From Bradyrhizobium amphicarpaeae (GTDB lineage Bacteria; Pseudomonadota; Alphaproteobacteria; Rhizobiales; Xanthobacteraceae): a stretch of 64,000 nt of DNA. The stretch is taken from the NCBI RefSeq assembly GCF_002266435.3, contig NZ_CP029426.2, positions 3,812,001-3,876,000 on the forward strand, read 5' to 3'. Position numbers and translations under genes: made by a program. Below are positions 21,448 through 30,255 of the stretch, piece after piece; the stretch's first letter is position 1, and every line of letters starts with the position of its first letter. Below the pieces are notes generated by a model that did not search any database, was not told the DNA's origin, and was given only the letters and a program-made list of their open reading frames with translations.

Positions 21448-23583
21448 ATGGCACGGTGGAGCAACAGGCAGGTAAAGAACTTTGCCGATGCAGCTCAATC
21501 CTTGAAGCTCTATAGGCGAGCAGAGCTGGTCGACGACGACACACAAAAGTCATTGATCGAGGATCTGTACGTAGACCCGCTCCCGGCCGACGGAATTCTC
21601 AACGCTCTTGTACGAGCGAACACTTCATTTTTGATCGGAAGAAAAGGCACCGGAAAATCAACAGTCTTCCAAAGGGCGCAGCACGAAATTCGTAAGCAAA
21701 AGGCGTCTATCTCAGCCTACCTCGACATTAAGACGATCTTCGAATCGTCTGACGTCGATCCGGTATTGTTGGACAAGCTCGGTCAACAACCATCCGCGTT
21801 ACCGCCCGAGACCGTAAAGCAGTTCTTGCTATACGAGTCTTTCGTTCGCGCCGTTCTGCTCGAAATCCGGGCCGAAATGAAGAAGCAGATTGACGCGACC
21901 TTTCTCTCGCGGCTGCGAGAGAAACTGCTATCATCATCTACGGAGATTTTTGAAGCCCTCGATGAGCTAATCGAGAATACGCGCCAAGTCGCGTTCGCCG
22001 ACATTACGGGCCAGCAGACCGTCACCGCAAAGAACGAACGACATCAAGAGGCTTCCAGCTCAACGAAGGCTAATGCAAAGCTCGCCGGAGGCATCAAGAA
22101 TCAACTCCCATCCATAGACGTTGAGGTCGGCGCCAGCGGCGAGACAGCCGAAAAAGCGACCAGCAAGGCAGACGAAGAGTTTTCTCGGGTCTTGCTGCGG
22201 ACATTTAACATCAAGGGCTTGATTGGAGAACTTGCCGACCTCCTCTCAGAGATCGGGATCACACGCCTCTATATCTTCATCGACGATTTTTCTGAATTGC
22301 CAGAAGATGCCATGGTCGTCTTTGTAGACTCCGTCTTGGCGCCTCTGAATAACTGGTCGAATGAGCTTATCAAATTCAAGGTTGCTGCGTATCCAGGTCG
22401 AATTTACTACGGTCAGATTGACAAGACCAAAATTGACGAACTCTACCTTGATCCCTTCAAGTTATACGGGACAAACGACGTCTCCAACATGGAGGAGAAG
22501 GCGATTGATTTTACTACACGGGTTGTAAACACGCGCCTCAAATATTTCTGCGATACGGACCTTGCTACCTTTTCCGATTCAGAGTTCCAGGAAATTACGA
22601 AGCATCTTTTCTTTGCGACCATGGGTAATCCCCGTAACCTTGGTCACATACTCTACAATCTGCACGAGTCCCACCTCGTCTATGACAAGGCTATCGGGAC
22701 ACGAGCTATTCGCGATGCTGCGCGGAAGTATTACGAAGAGAAGATCGAGCCATTCTTCGGAATCCAGAAATTCAGATTGGACACGTTTAAGGAACGATCA
22801 TCGATCTTCAGCCTCAAGGAGCTTTTGGAGAAAATCGTCGTCAGAGCGCGGGAGCTGAGATCCTATCGGGAATCCACGGTCATGAAGACGATCTCAGGGC
22901 GCCCTCCAACGAGTCATTTTCACGTTCTAACTGAGTTTGACGCGCTGCTCTCGACACTGGAATTGAACTTCTTTCTCACAAAGTATTTTGAAATGAAGGA
23001 CCGCGATGGCCGAAAGGTGTCAGTATTCGCACTGAACTTTGGACTCTGCGAGAAGCACTCGATTGAGTTTGGGCGCCCCGCTGGTAAGCGAGAGTATCGT
23101 CTGTACTTCGTTGAAAGGATCTTTGACGACACGTCGATCATCAAACAGTACCTCGAGCAAAACCAAGAAATAAAATGCCAGGATTGCGGAGCAATTTTTG
23201 GACTCGATAAGCTTGACGGCTTGAAACTTTATGGCATGTCTTGTCCTACCTGCCGAACTGGGACATGCGTAGTCACCAATCTTTCCAGGCGTTACGAAAC
23301 AATCTTGGAAAACGTTCAGACAGAGTTATTGCTACCTGCGACCGAGCTTGGGATTCTCGAAACACTTCACAGTGAGGACAGAGATCTGGCTGCCGCTGAA
23401 ATCGCCGCTGACCTAGATTGTTCCTACCAGCTCGTCGGTCGGCGAGGCAAGATTCTAGAAGAAAAAGGGCTAGTCGATCGACTAATGCAGCGCAATCGGA
23501 GACGCTTCCGCCTAACGGAGACCGCGAGAGGGGAATACTTCAGAGACAACGAATCCCGCGAGCTCGACCTGCCAGACGGCTAA
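21448..23583 (+). CDS. P-loop ATPase with zinc ribbon and winged helix, atypical composition
   Basis: This encodes 711 residues. Walker A GRKGTGKST is at 64-72 and a Walker B-like LYIFIDD at 274-280. GNPRNLGHIL near 393-402 looks like a sensor/arginine element of STAND or AAA+ type. A zinc ribbon has CQDC at 577-580 and CPTC at 599-602, and the C-terminus (about 630-695) reads as a winged helix (DLAAAEIAADLDCSYQLVGR, then KILEEKGLVDRL). No membrane segment is seen. G+C is near 50% (29 of 60 bases in 22441-22500), well below the flanking uvrA and HAD genes, and codon use differs, so it was probably acquired. The closest family I can name is the poorly characterised Sll1717-type P-loop ATPases, tentatively. 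No partner gene is adjacent. It starts 27 bp after uvrA. Confidence 0.75.
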   Translation: MARWSNRQVKNFADAAQSLKLYRRAELVDDDTQKSLIEDLYVDPLPADGILNALVRANTSFLIGRKGTGKSTVFQRAQHEIRKQKASISAYLDIKTIFESSDVDPVLLDKLGQQPSALPPETVKQFLLYESFVRAVLLEIRAEMKKQIDATFLSRLREKLLSSSTEIFEALDELIENTRQVAFADITGQQTVTAKNERHQEASSSTKANAKLAGGIKNQLPSIDVEVGASGETAEKATSKADEEFSRVLLRTFNIKGLIGELADLLSEIGITRLYIFIDDFSELPEDAMVVFVDSVLAPLNNWSNELIKFKVAAYPGRIYYGQIDKTKIDELYLDPFKLYGTNDVSNMEEKAIDFTTRVVNTRLKYFCDTDLATFSDSEFQEITKHLFFATMGNPRNLGHILYNLHESHLVYDKAIGTRAIRDAARKYYEEKIEPFFGIQKFRLDTFKERSSIFSLKELLEKIVVRARELRSYRESTVMKTISGRPPTSHFHVLTEFDALLSTLELNFFLTKYFEMKDRDGRKVSVFALNFGLCEKHSIEFGRPAGKREYRLYFVERIFDDTSIIKQYLEQNQEIKCQDCGAIFGLDKLDGLKLYGMSCPTCRTGTCVVTNLSRRYETILENVQTELLLPATELGILETLHSEDRDLAAAEIAADLDCSYQLVGRRGKILEEKGLVDRLMQRNRRRFRLTETARGEYFRDNESRELDLPDG

Positions 23584-23656
23584 TGACGCTATAGGCGAAC
23601 GAACGGGCTCGGTCGCATCGCAACATTCGGCCAATCCGCGAAATCGGATCAAGCGT

Positions 23657-24334
23657 TTGAAACCCTACTCCCTCGCCATCTTCGATCTCGACGGCACGCT
23701 GGCCGACAGCTTCCCCTGGTTCCTGCGTACCATCAACGACATCGCTGATCGCTTCAACTTTCGCCGGGTCGCCGATCAGGACATCGACGGGCTCCGGCAT
23801 GCCTCCACGCGGGAGATCCTCTCCCGGCTCGAAGTCCCCTTGTGGAAGCTGCCGGCGATCGCGCGGCATGCGCGGCGGCTGAAGGCGGAGGCGGCTTCCG
23901 AGATCGCGCTGTTTGCGGGCGTCGAGACGATGCTGCGGACGCTGGCTGACAGCGGCGTGCAGCTCGCGCTGGTGACGTCCGACAGCGAGGCCAATGCGCG
24001 GGAGAAGCTTGGCCATGCCGCAACGTTCTTCCAGCATTTCGATTGCGCAGCATCGATCTTCGGCAAGCCCGCGAAATTTCGTCGGATCATTCGCCGCGCG
24101 GGCGTGGCGCCGGATAAGGTGATCGCGATCGGCGACGAGATCCGCGACATCGAGGCGGCGCGGGCCGTGGGCATCACCTGCGGTGCGGTGTGCTGGGGAT
24201 ATGCGGCCCCGGCGGCGCTGCGGGCGCTGGGGCCGGATTATGTGTTCGAGCGGATGGAGGAGATCGCGCCGACGCTCTGCCCAGGTGCCGTAGCCCGGAT
24301 GAGCGCAGCGACATCCGGGAACGCCGGCGGGTGA
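23657..24334 (+). CDS. HAD-family phosphatase (phosphoglycolate phosphatase-like)
   Basis: This encodes 225 residues from a TTG start. HAD motif I is IFDLDGTLADS (Asp nucleophile and acid near residues 9-13). Motif II is LVTSDS, motif III has the Lys in FGKPAKF, and motif IV is IGDEIRDIEAA. The helical cap type and length fit the Gph/PGMB group, which removes phosphate from small metabolites; the substrate cannot be read from sequence. The last 14 residues (VARMSAATSGNAGG) are encoded inside an intergenic repeat arm at 24290-24376, so the original C-terminus has probably been replaced or extended by the repeat. Confidence 0.85.
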   Translation: MKPYSLAIFDLDGTLADSFPWFLRTINDIADRFNFRRVADQDIDGLRHASTREILSRLEVPLWKLPAIARHARRLKAEAASEIALFAGVETMLRTLADSGVQLALVTSDSEANAREKLGHAATFFQHFDCAASIFGKPAKFRRIIRRAGVAPDKVIAIGDEIRDIEAARAVGITCGAVCWGYAAPAALRALGPDYVFERMEEIAPTLCPGAVARMSAATSGNAGG

Positions 24335-24376
24335 GGATGGCGCTGCCCCGCATGTCGCTGCGCTCATGCGGGCTAC
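24290..24376. repeat. Palindromic repeat overlapping the end of the HAD gene
   Basis: The left arm (24290-24319, starting GTAGCCCGGATGAGCGCAGC) and right arm (24346-24376, ending GCGCTCATGCGGGCTAC) are inverted copies with about three mismatches in 30, around a 26 bp centre. This GTAGCCCG...CGGGCTAC unit is of the dispersed type I recall from many Bradyrhizobium genomes. Confidence 0.75.
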
Positions 24377-24386
24377 AAGGAAGGCC

Positions 24387-25352
24387 CTACTCCGTCTTCC
24401 GCAAAAACGCCCCGAACGCCCTTGGGCCGTCACCGGTCTTGACCTCACCGATCACCTTCAGCTCGGCTGCGTCGATCATCACAAGCGTGTTGCTCTCCCA
24501 GCACGCCACGATGACGCGTTTGCCGTCGGCGGTGGCCGCGATGCCTTCGGGATAGTCGCCGACATTGATGCGCTTGACCGGCTTCAGGCTCGCCAGATCG
24601 AACACACTGACGGTGCCGCCATATTGGTCGGTGACGAAGCCGCGGCCCATCGTCAACGCCACCGCATAGGGGCGCATGCCCACCTTCACGCGGCCGATCT
24701 CGCGGCCTTCCGCAATGTCGATCACGGAGACGTCGTCGGAGCCGACATTGGCGGTGTAGGCGCGTCTTCCCTCGGCGTCGATGGTGACACCAAACGGACG
24801 GGTGCCGACCTTGATGGTCGTCTTGCGCTGGCGCGTCGCGGTGTCCACCACCGAGATGCTGTCGTCGTCGCGGTCCGCCGAAAGCAGCAGCTTGCCGTCG
24901 GGCGTCACCGCAAGGCCGGACGGCGAGGCGCCGACCGCGATGCTGGCGGTGACGCTGCGGCTCGCGGCGTCGATCACGCGCACCGCCGCCGCATACCAAT
25001 CGGCGACATAGACCGTCTTGCCGTCGGGCGCCACGGCGATGCCGAGCGGCCCGCCGCCGACCTCGATGCGGCCGGCGATCTGCCGCGTTGCGGCGTTCAC
25101 CACCGTCACCGCCTTGGCGTCCGGGCTCGTCACATAGGCGAAACGGCCGTCCGCGCTGACGGCTATTCCGGCCGGCTTGCCGCCGATCGGGATGGTCGCG
25201 GCGCTGCGCAGGGTACCGAGATCCACCACCATCAGATCGTCGCTGAGCTGGTTGGTGACGAACGCCTCCTCGGCGCGCGCGCCGCCGAGCCCGGCATGGC
25301 AAAGGCCGGCGAGCGCCGCCACAACCAGCGCCCGCAACACCTGCACCCGCAC
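24387..25352 (-). CDS. Periplasmic YVTN-type beta-propeller protein
   Basis: This encodes 321 residues from the GTG at 25352, two bases after the stop of the SRPBCC gene. That start gives a proper signal peptide (VQVLRALVVAALAGLCHAGLG, cleaved near ARA). The mature protein is about seven blades, each with the pattern GxxPxGIAVxPDGKxxYVAD (YVTN/NHL-like), and has no catalytic motif. Such propellers are often encoded with PQQ-dependent dehydrogenases and cytochromes, but no such enzyme lies in this window. With the adjacent SRPBCC gene it forms a two-gene operon. Confidence 0.85.
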   Translation of the reverse strand: MRVQVLRALVVAALAGLCHAGLGGARAEEAFVTNQLSDDLMVVDLGTLRSAATIPIGGKPAGIAVSADGRFAYVTSPDAKAVTVVNAATRQIAGRIEVGGGPLGIAVAPDGKTVYVADWYAAAVRVIDAASRSVTASIAVGASPSGLAVTPDGKLLLSADRDDDSISVVDTATRQRKTTIKVGTRPFGVTIDAEGRRAYTANVGSDDVSVIDIAEGREIGRVKVGMRPYAVALTMGRGFVTDQYGGTVSVFDLASLKPVKRINVGDYPEGIAATADGKRVIVACWESNTLVMIDAAELKVIGEVKTGDGPRAFGAFLRKTE

Positions 25353-25354
25353 GA

Positions 25355-25930
25355 TCAGCTGCCGCTCTCGATCTTCTTCTTCAGCGCCTCGAGGCCAGTC
25401 TTGTAGAGCCCGATCACCGCGGTCTTGGCGGCTTCGTCGTTCAGTTCCGGCGGCGGATCGTTGTTGGGAAAGCCGCGGTAAAACGCGCCGGCCCATTCCA
25501 GCTTCGACTTGCCGTCGGGAGCCGGCGACACCGTCAGCGTCGAGGAATAATTGGTCACCGGCAACACCTTCACGTCGACCTTGGTGATCCGGTACGAATA
25601 ACTCAGCATGTCGGGCTCGTATTTGTAGAGTTCCTCCTCGACCGTCGCACCGCCCTGCAGCGTCAGCGTCCGCGTCGCGCCGACCTCATTGCCCTTCTCG
25701 CCACTGGTCTTGGTGACGGGCGGAAGCCAGCTCATGTCCTGGAAGTTGCGGATCGCGGCCCACACCTTGTCCTGCGGCGCGTTGATCTCGATGGATTCCC
25801 GCACCTTCTGACGGGTCGGCCCATGCGCCCAGGCCGGGGAAACAGCCGGCGCAAACGTCACCGTCAGAGCCGCTCCTGCCGCGGTCAGCACCGCAGCCAC
25901 GACCATGCGTCGTCCCATCGTCACCCTCAT
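25355..25930 (-). CDS. Secreted SRPBCC (MxaD-like) protein
   Basis: This encodes 191 residues. A signal peptide (cleaved near AWAHG) is followed by a START/SRPBCC domain: RESIEINAPQDKVWAAIRNFQDMSWLPPV at its beginning and a long C-terminal helix (AVIGLYKTGLEALKKKI). The nearest known relatives are MxaD-like periplasmic proteins of methylotrophs, which assist electron transfer from methanol dehydrogenase to its cytochrome; this role is an analogy. AGGAAACG before the ATG at 25930 supports the start. It is followed at once by the beta-propeller gene. Confidence 0.8.
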   Translation of the reverse strand: MRVTMGRRMVVAAVLTAAGAALTVTFAPAVSPAWAHGPTRQKVRESIEINAPQDKVWAAIRNFQDMSWLPPVTKTSGEKGNEVGATRTLTLQGGATVEEELYKYEPDMLSYSYRITKVDVKVLPVTNYSSTLTVSPAPDGKSKLEWAGAFYRGFPNNDPPPELNDEAAKTAVIGLYKTGLEALKKKIESGS

Positions 25931-26029
25931 CTCGTTTCCTCATACGTCCGTTGATCGTGCGCGGCTTGGTGCGCGCTGCGGTCATCCTATCGCATTTTGG
26001 GGCCGGGGGGAGACCGGTTCGTGGCTGGG

Positions 26030-26600
26030 TTGCGGCGGCCCGCGGCACGACCCACAACCCATTGCGCAGCCCGGTGGGCAAAACACCCATGGCAGGGTCA
26101 ACGCGCCGCCGCAAAAATATTTCTCTTTATCAGAACTTCGGATTATCATATACGACACCCATCCCGTCCCGGGCCGAGGGGCGCATCGCGATCGTCACGA
26201 ACGCGGGATGGGACGTGGTGGACGCGGGCTGCGTCGGCGCAAAGGGTGTTTGCAGGGCGGGTCACACCGTGAGCAGCAACCTATCGCGCACACGACCGGG
26301 GCAGCCTGCGTACGGCAAAATCGTGTGGTCCTGGCGCCCGCAGTCTGTGCGCCAAGTCTTGCGGTGATGTTGCGGCCCGACCGGGCGCGCGCATCAGCTA
26401 TCCGACAAGGCGACGGGGGCAATAGCGCAACGCTCCCCGAGGAGAGCCCGACATAAGCCGTAAACCCACTGCGCAGGGAAGGCCGGATGTTTGGCTACAC
26501 CTGTATGCCGCTGTGCAGCTTTTTAAGCACACGCTTTCGCACAGTGGACCGCGGGTGCCAGCCGGCACCCGGCCTTCCCTGCGCCCTCGGCACCTTTGAG
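26030..26600. repeat. Decayed dispersed repeat, no gene
   Basis: This forms most of a stretch of about 900 bp (25931-26835) without a credible gene. All frames are broken or show shadow-type composition. The segment from about 26120 (GAACTTCGGATTATCATATA) through CACGAACGCGGGATGGGACG to the hairpin region near 26480-26580 resembles a degenerate unit that I recall in many copies in Bradyrhizobium, Rhodopseudomonas and Nitrobacter genomes, often mis-annotated as short hypothetical proteins. The identification rests on memory and needs a search. Confidence 0.5.
26471..26584. repeat. 16 bp perfect inverted repeat
   Basis: GCGCAGGGAAGGCCGG (26471-26486) and its exact reverse complement (26569-26584) enclose 82 bp. 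That interval contains a further hairpin, GGGTGCC / GGCACCC (26553-26570). It lies at the downstream end of the decayed repeat. Confidence 0.85.
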
Positions 26601-26667
26601 GGCGGCGACGACAGCAAAGCTCGGGCACGATGTGCCGCGAGGATGGGAGCCTGTGTCAGACGTTCAA

Positions 26668-26808
26668 CACCAGTCTCGTGCCCCGGACGCAGCGCAGCAC
26701 GCAGTGATGCGCTGGAGAGCCGGGGCCCATGCAACAGCGCGACGTGCTGCCCCTGGGTCCCGGCTCTGCGCTGCAACGCTCGCGCATTGCAGCTTGTCCG
26801 GGACATGA
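26668..26808. repeat. Second dispersed palindromic repeat (GTGCCCCGGAC family)
   Basis: The ends GTGCCCCGGACGCAGC and GCAGCTTGTCCGGGACATGA are roughly inverse, and the middle has GAGAGCCGGGGCCCAT facing TGGGTCCCGGCTCT. The nested inverted layout is that of a dispersed intergenic palindrome. No gene is present. Confidence 0.6.
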
Positions 26809-26835
26809 CAGCGACGCGCCCTCAAACCGACTCCC

Positions 26836-27588
26836 CTACTCCGCCAAAGTCGCTTCCACGAATCCGCGCGGATCGGCGCAGAACTCGCGCATAACCCGGT
26901 AATGATCCGTCTCCTCCACTGTCACCGGCTCGAGGCCGTACTTGGTCAGCCGCAGCAGCCGTGCGTTGGGATAGGCCATCAGCATCGGCGAATGGGTCGC
27001 CATGATGACCTGGCAATTGCCGGCGGAGTCCATGCGATGCAGAAGCTTCAGAAACTCCATCTGGCGCGCCGGCGACAACGCCGATTCCGGTTCGTCGAAG
27101 ATGAAGATGCCTTGCTTCTGGCATCGCTCCTGGAAGAAGCGCAGAAAACCTTCGCCATGCGAGTAGGACAGAAAATCCGGCGGCATATTGGAGACTTCGT
27201 CGAGATATCTTGCAACGGAGAAGAAGGTCTCGGCGCGGAAGAACCAGCCGTTGGTGATCTTCGGCACCCAGCCGGCGCGAAGCGCGGCCGATAATTCGCC
27301 ACCCATGATCTCGCGCGCATTGGAATGATCGACCGGGCGATAACCCTTGCCGCCGCCGGCATCGTCATAACCGGCGAGCGCTGCGATACCCTCCAGGATG
27401 GTCGATTTGCCGGTGCCGTTCTCGCCGACGATGATCGTGATCGCGGTATCGAAGCTCAGGTCGAATTCTTCGCTGAAGATCGGAAGACAGTACGGGTAGG
27501 CTTCCCAGTCCGGAACCAACGCGCGGTCGAGCCAGACGCGCCGGAGATAGGGAGCAGGCAGCCTGATGTCGCGCTGTCGCCCTCTCAT
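26836..27588 (-). CDS. Predicted AAA/ABC-type ATPase (COG3910-like)
   Basis: This encodes 250 residues from the ATG at 27588, chosen because the longer frame to 27645 adds residues unlike the family. Walker A is GENGTGKST (near residues 54-62), an ABC signature-like YSHGEGF lies near 155, Walker B is IFIFDEPESALSP, and the switch histidine is in MATHSPMLMAYP. This is the single-module RecF/SMC-like ATPase fold of COG3910. No membrane domain or partner is next to it. Its biological role is unknown; similar ATPases occur in phage-defence and DNA-repair contexts as well as alone. Confidence 0.8.
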   Translation of the reverse strand: MRGRQRDIRLPAPYLRRVWLDRALVPDWEAYPYCLPIFSEEFDLSFDTAITIIVGENGTGKSTILEGIAALAGYDDAGGGKGYRPVDHSNAREIMGGELSAALRAGWVPKITNGWFFRAETFFSVARYLDEVSNMPPDFLSYSHGEGFLRFFQERCQKQGIFIFDEPESALSPARQMEFLKLLHRMDSAGNCQVIMATHSPMLMAYPNARLLRLTKYGLEPVTVEETDHYRVMREFCADPRGFVEATLAE

Positions 27589-27672
27589 CTCCACCGCTCC
27601 CTGCTCTGCCCAACAAACGCTTCCGAAAGAACGTATCAGGAACATTCTTTCGGAGGAAGGGATTTCTGTGAT

Positions 27673-28533
27673 CTAGTCCAGCGCCTCCAGCACCAGCTCC
27701 ATCGTCATCAGCACGGGATTGTCGCCGCGGACCAGGCGCCCCTCGGCGAGGCCGCCGGTGTAGTCGACCAGCGCGACGTCGAGCGCAGCTTCGAGCGCGC
27801 CGGAGGGCCCGGGCGCGATCAGACCGGCCGTCACCGCAAGCTCCGTCGCAAACGGCTCGGTCACGCCGCCATGGGTAAAGCGGGCTCCGATGGTCGAGCC
27901 GACGCCACCATGGATCTTCGCGCGCGCGACACCGTGCGCGCGGCAGAAGTCTTCGAGGCAACCGGCGAAATCCTGATTGGGACGCAGCCGCAGCGCGAAG
28001 GCGCGGCTCGTGGCGCGCGCGCCGGTGCGCGCAGCCGCCACCGGCCCGAACAGCTTGAAGTTGGTCTCAGGATCGGGCTCGGCGGTGAACATCGCGCCAT
28101 CGAGGCCGAAGGCCTCGACCTCGAACGGTTCGGCGACGACAGTCTCGTCCGGCAGCATGTGGCCGCCGCTTGCCTTGCCGCCGGCCTCCGTCCAAAGCCC
28201 ATGACAGTGAAAAAACGGCGCACCGTCGCGCGTGCCGAGCGTCATGCTGCCGAGCTTCGTTCGCGTCACGCCGCCCGGCCGATACGTATCGCTGTAGAAC
28301 GCGGCGTTCTCACCGGTCTTCGACAGCGCCGGCATGACATAGGCGAACGGCCCGAGCGCGCCGTGCCGGAAGTTGACTACGCCGCCGGAAAAACCCTCCG
28401 CCGCAAAGCCGCGCCGCGCGGCTTCCAGCAACGGCAAACCTGCCTGAAGCGTGAACCCGAAGGCGCGCCCCCTCGCCTCCACCCATTGGATGCGTTCCGC
28501 GATGGCCGCGCCCGGCTGCTTGATACTCCGCAT
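27673..28533 (-). CDS. PPC/DUF296-domain protein
   Basis: This encodes 286 residues and appears to hold two PPC (DUF296) domains. The first has PFFHCHGLW, with the HxH metal-site pattern, near residue 107, and the second, weaker, spans about 185-275 with the order FCRAHGVARAKIHGGVGSTIG. PPC domains form trimers and occur in plant AT-hook proteins and in bacterial proteins of unknown function; there is no AT-hook here. It follows the acyl-CoA synthetase gene with a 9 bp gap, so the two are co-transcribed and may act in one pathway, perhaps on an acyl or aromatic acid. Confidence 0.75.
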   Translation of the reverse strand: MRSIKQPGAAIAERIQWVEARGRAFGFTLQAGLPLLEAARRGFAAEGFSGGVVNFRHGALGPFAYVMPALSKTGENAAFYSDTYRPGGVTRTKLGSMTLGTRDGAPFFHCHGLWTEAGGKASGGHMLPDETVVAEPFEVEAFGLDGAMFTAEPDPETNFKLFGPVAAARTGARATSRAFALRLRPNQDFAGCLEDFCRAHGVARAKIHGGVGSTIGARFTHGGVTEPFATELAVTAGLIAPGPSGALEAALDVALVDYTGGLAEGRLVRGDNPVLMTMELVLEALD

Positions 28534-28542
28534 CGCCTGCGC

Positions 28543-30150
28543 TCAGCCCGTCTTCGTCTTGTCGAGATCGAGCAGACCGCGCGCCTCGAGTTCGTCGCGC
28601 ACCATGCGTTTGGGGATCTTGCCATAGCCCGACTTCGGCAAAGCCTCCCAGAAAAAGAACCGCTTCGGCATCTTGTAGCGCGGCACCTTCGGCGACAGGA
28701 ACGCCGCCATCTCGGCCTCGCTCACCGGCTTCGTACCTTCCCGCGCAACGCAAACCGCGACGCCGACCTCCCCCCAGGTCGCATCGGGTACGCCGAGCAC
28801 GGCAACCTCGCCCACCGCGGGATGGGTCAGGATCTTCTCCTCGATCTCGCGCGGATAGATGTTGGAGCCGCCGGAGATGTACATGTCCGACGCGCGCCCC
28901 GTGATGTAGATGAACCCCTCCTCGTCCATGTGGCCGAGGTCGCCGGTGCGAAACCAGCCGTTGCGGAACGCCTTCGCATTGGCTTCGGGATTGTCGTAAT
29001 AGCCTGCGAGCACCGCCGGCCCGATCACGCAGATCTCGCCGCTCTGGTTGGCCGCGAGCTCGCGGCCCTCGTCGTCCTGGATCGAGACCTGCATGCCGGT
29101 GCGCTCGAAGCCGCAGGTGCCGATCTTCGCGTGCGGGCCGTCCTCGGGATCGTGCAGCGCCGCCGGCAGCACCGTGATGTTGCCGGTGACCTCGCCGAGG
29201 CCGAAATACTGCACGATGACCTTGCCGAGCTTTTTCAGCGCGGTCTTCTGGTCCTCACGATACATCGGCGCGCCCGCATAGATCACGTGACGCAGCGAGG
29301 AATGATCGAATTTGTCGACGGCGGGGTGCTCGACCATCATCTTCAGGATCGTCGGCACGGTAAACAGATTGGCGACGCGATGCTTCTCGATCAGGCGGAA
29401 CGCCTCGTTGATGTCGAACTTTTCGCTCGGCAGCAACACGGTGCAGACGCCGCGCGCGGTCTGCACCAGCTGATGCACGCCCGCGCCATGCGACAGCGGC
29501 GCCACCACCAGCGAGGCGTCGTCCTCGGTGACGCCTGGCGTCAGATCGGCGAGATGGTTGGTGACGACAAAACCCATCTGGCCGTGGGTCAGCACCGCGG
29601 CCTTGGAGCGGCCGGTGGTGCCCGAGGTGAAGAAGAACCAGCAGGGATCGTCGTGTTCGACATCGACGTTCGCGACGTTGGCGCCAGCCTGCGAGGCAAT
29701 GGCATCGGCAACCGAGCGCTCGCCGAACGAAGCCTTGCCGTCGACGCTCCAGGTGAACTCCAGCGCGCCGCCCTTCACGGCTGCCGCGTGCTCGGGAAAA
29801 TCGACATGGCACAGGAACGCCTTGGCGCCGGAAGCCTCTGCGAGATAGGTGACCTCATCCGGCATCAGGCGAAAATTGGTGGGCACCCAGACCGCGCCGA
29901 GCCGGAACGCCGCGAACATCGAGACAAACATCTCGTCGCCATTCTTGGAATGAACCAGGATGCGATCGCCCTTGGCGATGCCGCGCGCGGCGAGCGCCGC
30001 CGCCAGCGCCGAGACCTGCGCATCGATCTCGCGCCAGCTCCAGGATCTGTCACCCCAGACGAAACCGGGACGCGCGCCATGCCGCCGCGCGTTCTGGGTC
30101 AGCATGTAAGCGAGATTCATGACGCGGCGGGACATGCGCAGGGGCTGCAT
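28543..30150 (-). CDS. AMP-dependent acyl-CoA synthetase
   Basis: This 535-residue ANL-superfamily enzyme activates a carboxylic acid with ATP and joins it to CoA. Motifs in order are FFFTSGTTGRSKAAVLTH (P-loop, near residue 170), YFGLGEVTGN (A5), GWFRTGDLGHMDEEGFIYI (hinge region) and the C-terminal PKRFFFWEALPKSGYGKIPKR with the catalytic Lys. The length fits medium-chain or aromatic acid CoA ligases. Substrate is not determinable from sequence. It heads an operon with the PPC-domain gene. Confidence 0.9.
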   Translation of the reverse strand: MQPLRMSRRVMNLAYMLTQNARRHGARPGFVWGDRSWSWREIDAQVSALAAALAARGIAKGDRILVHSKNGDEMFVSMFAAFRLGAVWVPTNFRLMPDEVTYLAEASGAKAFLCHVDFPEHAAAVKGGALEFTWSVDGKASFGERSVADAIASQAGANVANVDVEHDDPCWFFFTSGTTGRSKAAVLTHGQMGFVVTNHLADLTPGVTEDDASLVVAPLSHGAGVHQLVQTARGVCTVLLPSEKFDINEAFRLIEKHRVANLFTVPTILKMMVEHPAVDKFDHSSLRHVIYAGAPMYREDQKTALKKLGKVIVQYFGLGEVTGNITVLPAALHDPEDGPHAKIGTCGFERTGMQVSIQDDEGRELAANQSGEICVIGPAVLAGYYDNPEANAKAFRNGWFRTGDLGHMDEEGFIYITGRASDMYISGGSNIYPREIEEKILTHPAVGEVAVLGVPDATWGEVGVAVCVAREGTKPVSEAEMAAFLSPKVPRYKMPKRFFFWEALPKSGYGKIPKRMVRDELEARGLLDLDKTKTG

Positions 30151-30255
30151 CGGGCTTCCTCTTGGGGGGCGGACGGCGCGCTGGCCGCCGGCTCATTGCA
30201 GCCCATTTATCGCCATCGCCCGCGCCCCTGCAAGTCTGCCGGATGCACGGCTCCC

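Noticed and set aside
25905..26456. Several 90-180-residue frames in the repeat block
   Set aside because: They resemble translated dispersed repeats, with no ribosome binding site and no domain.
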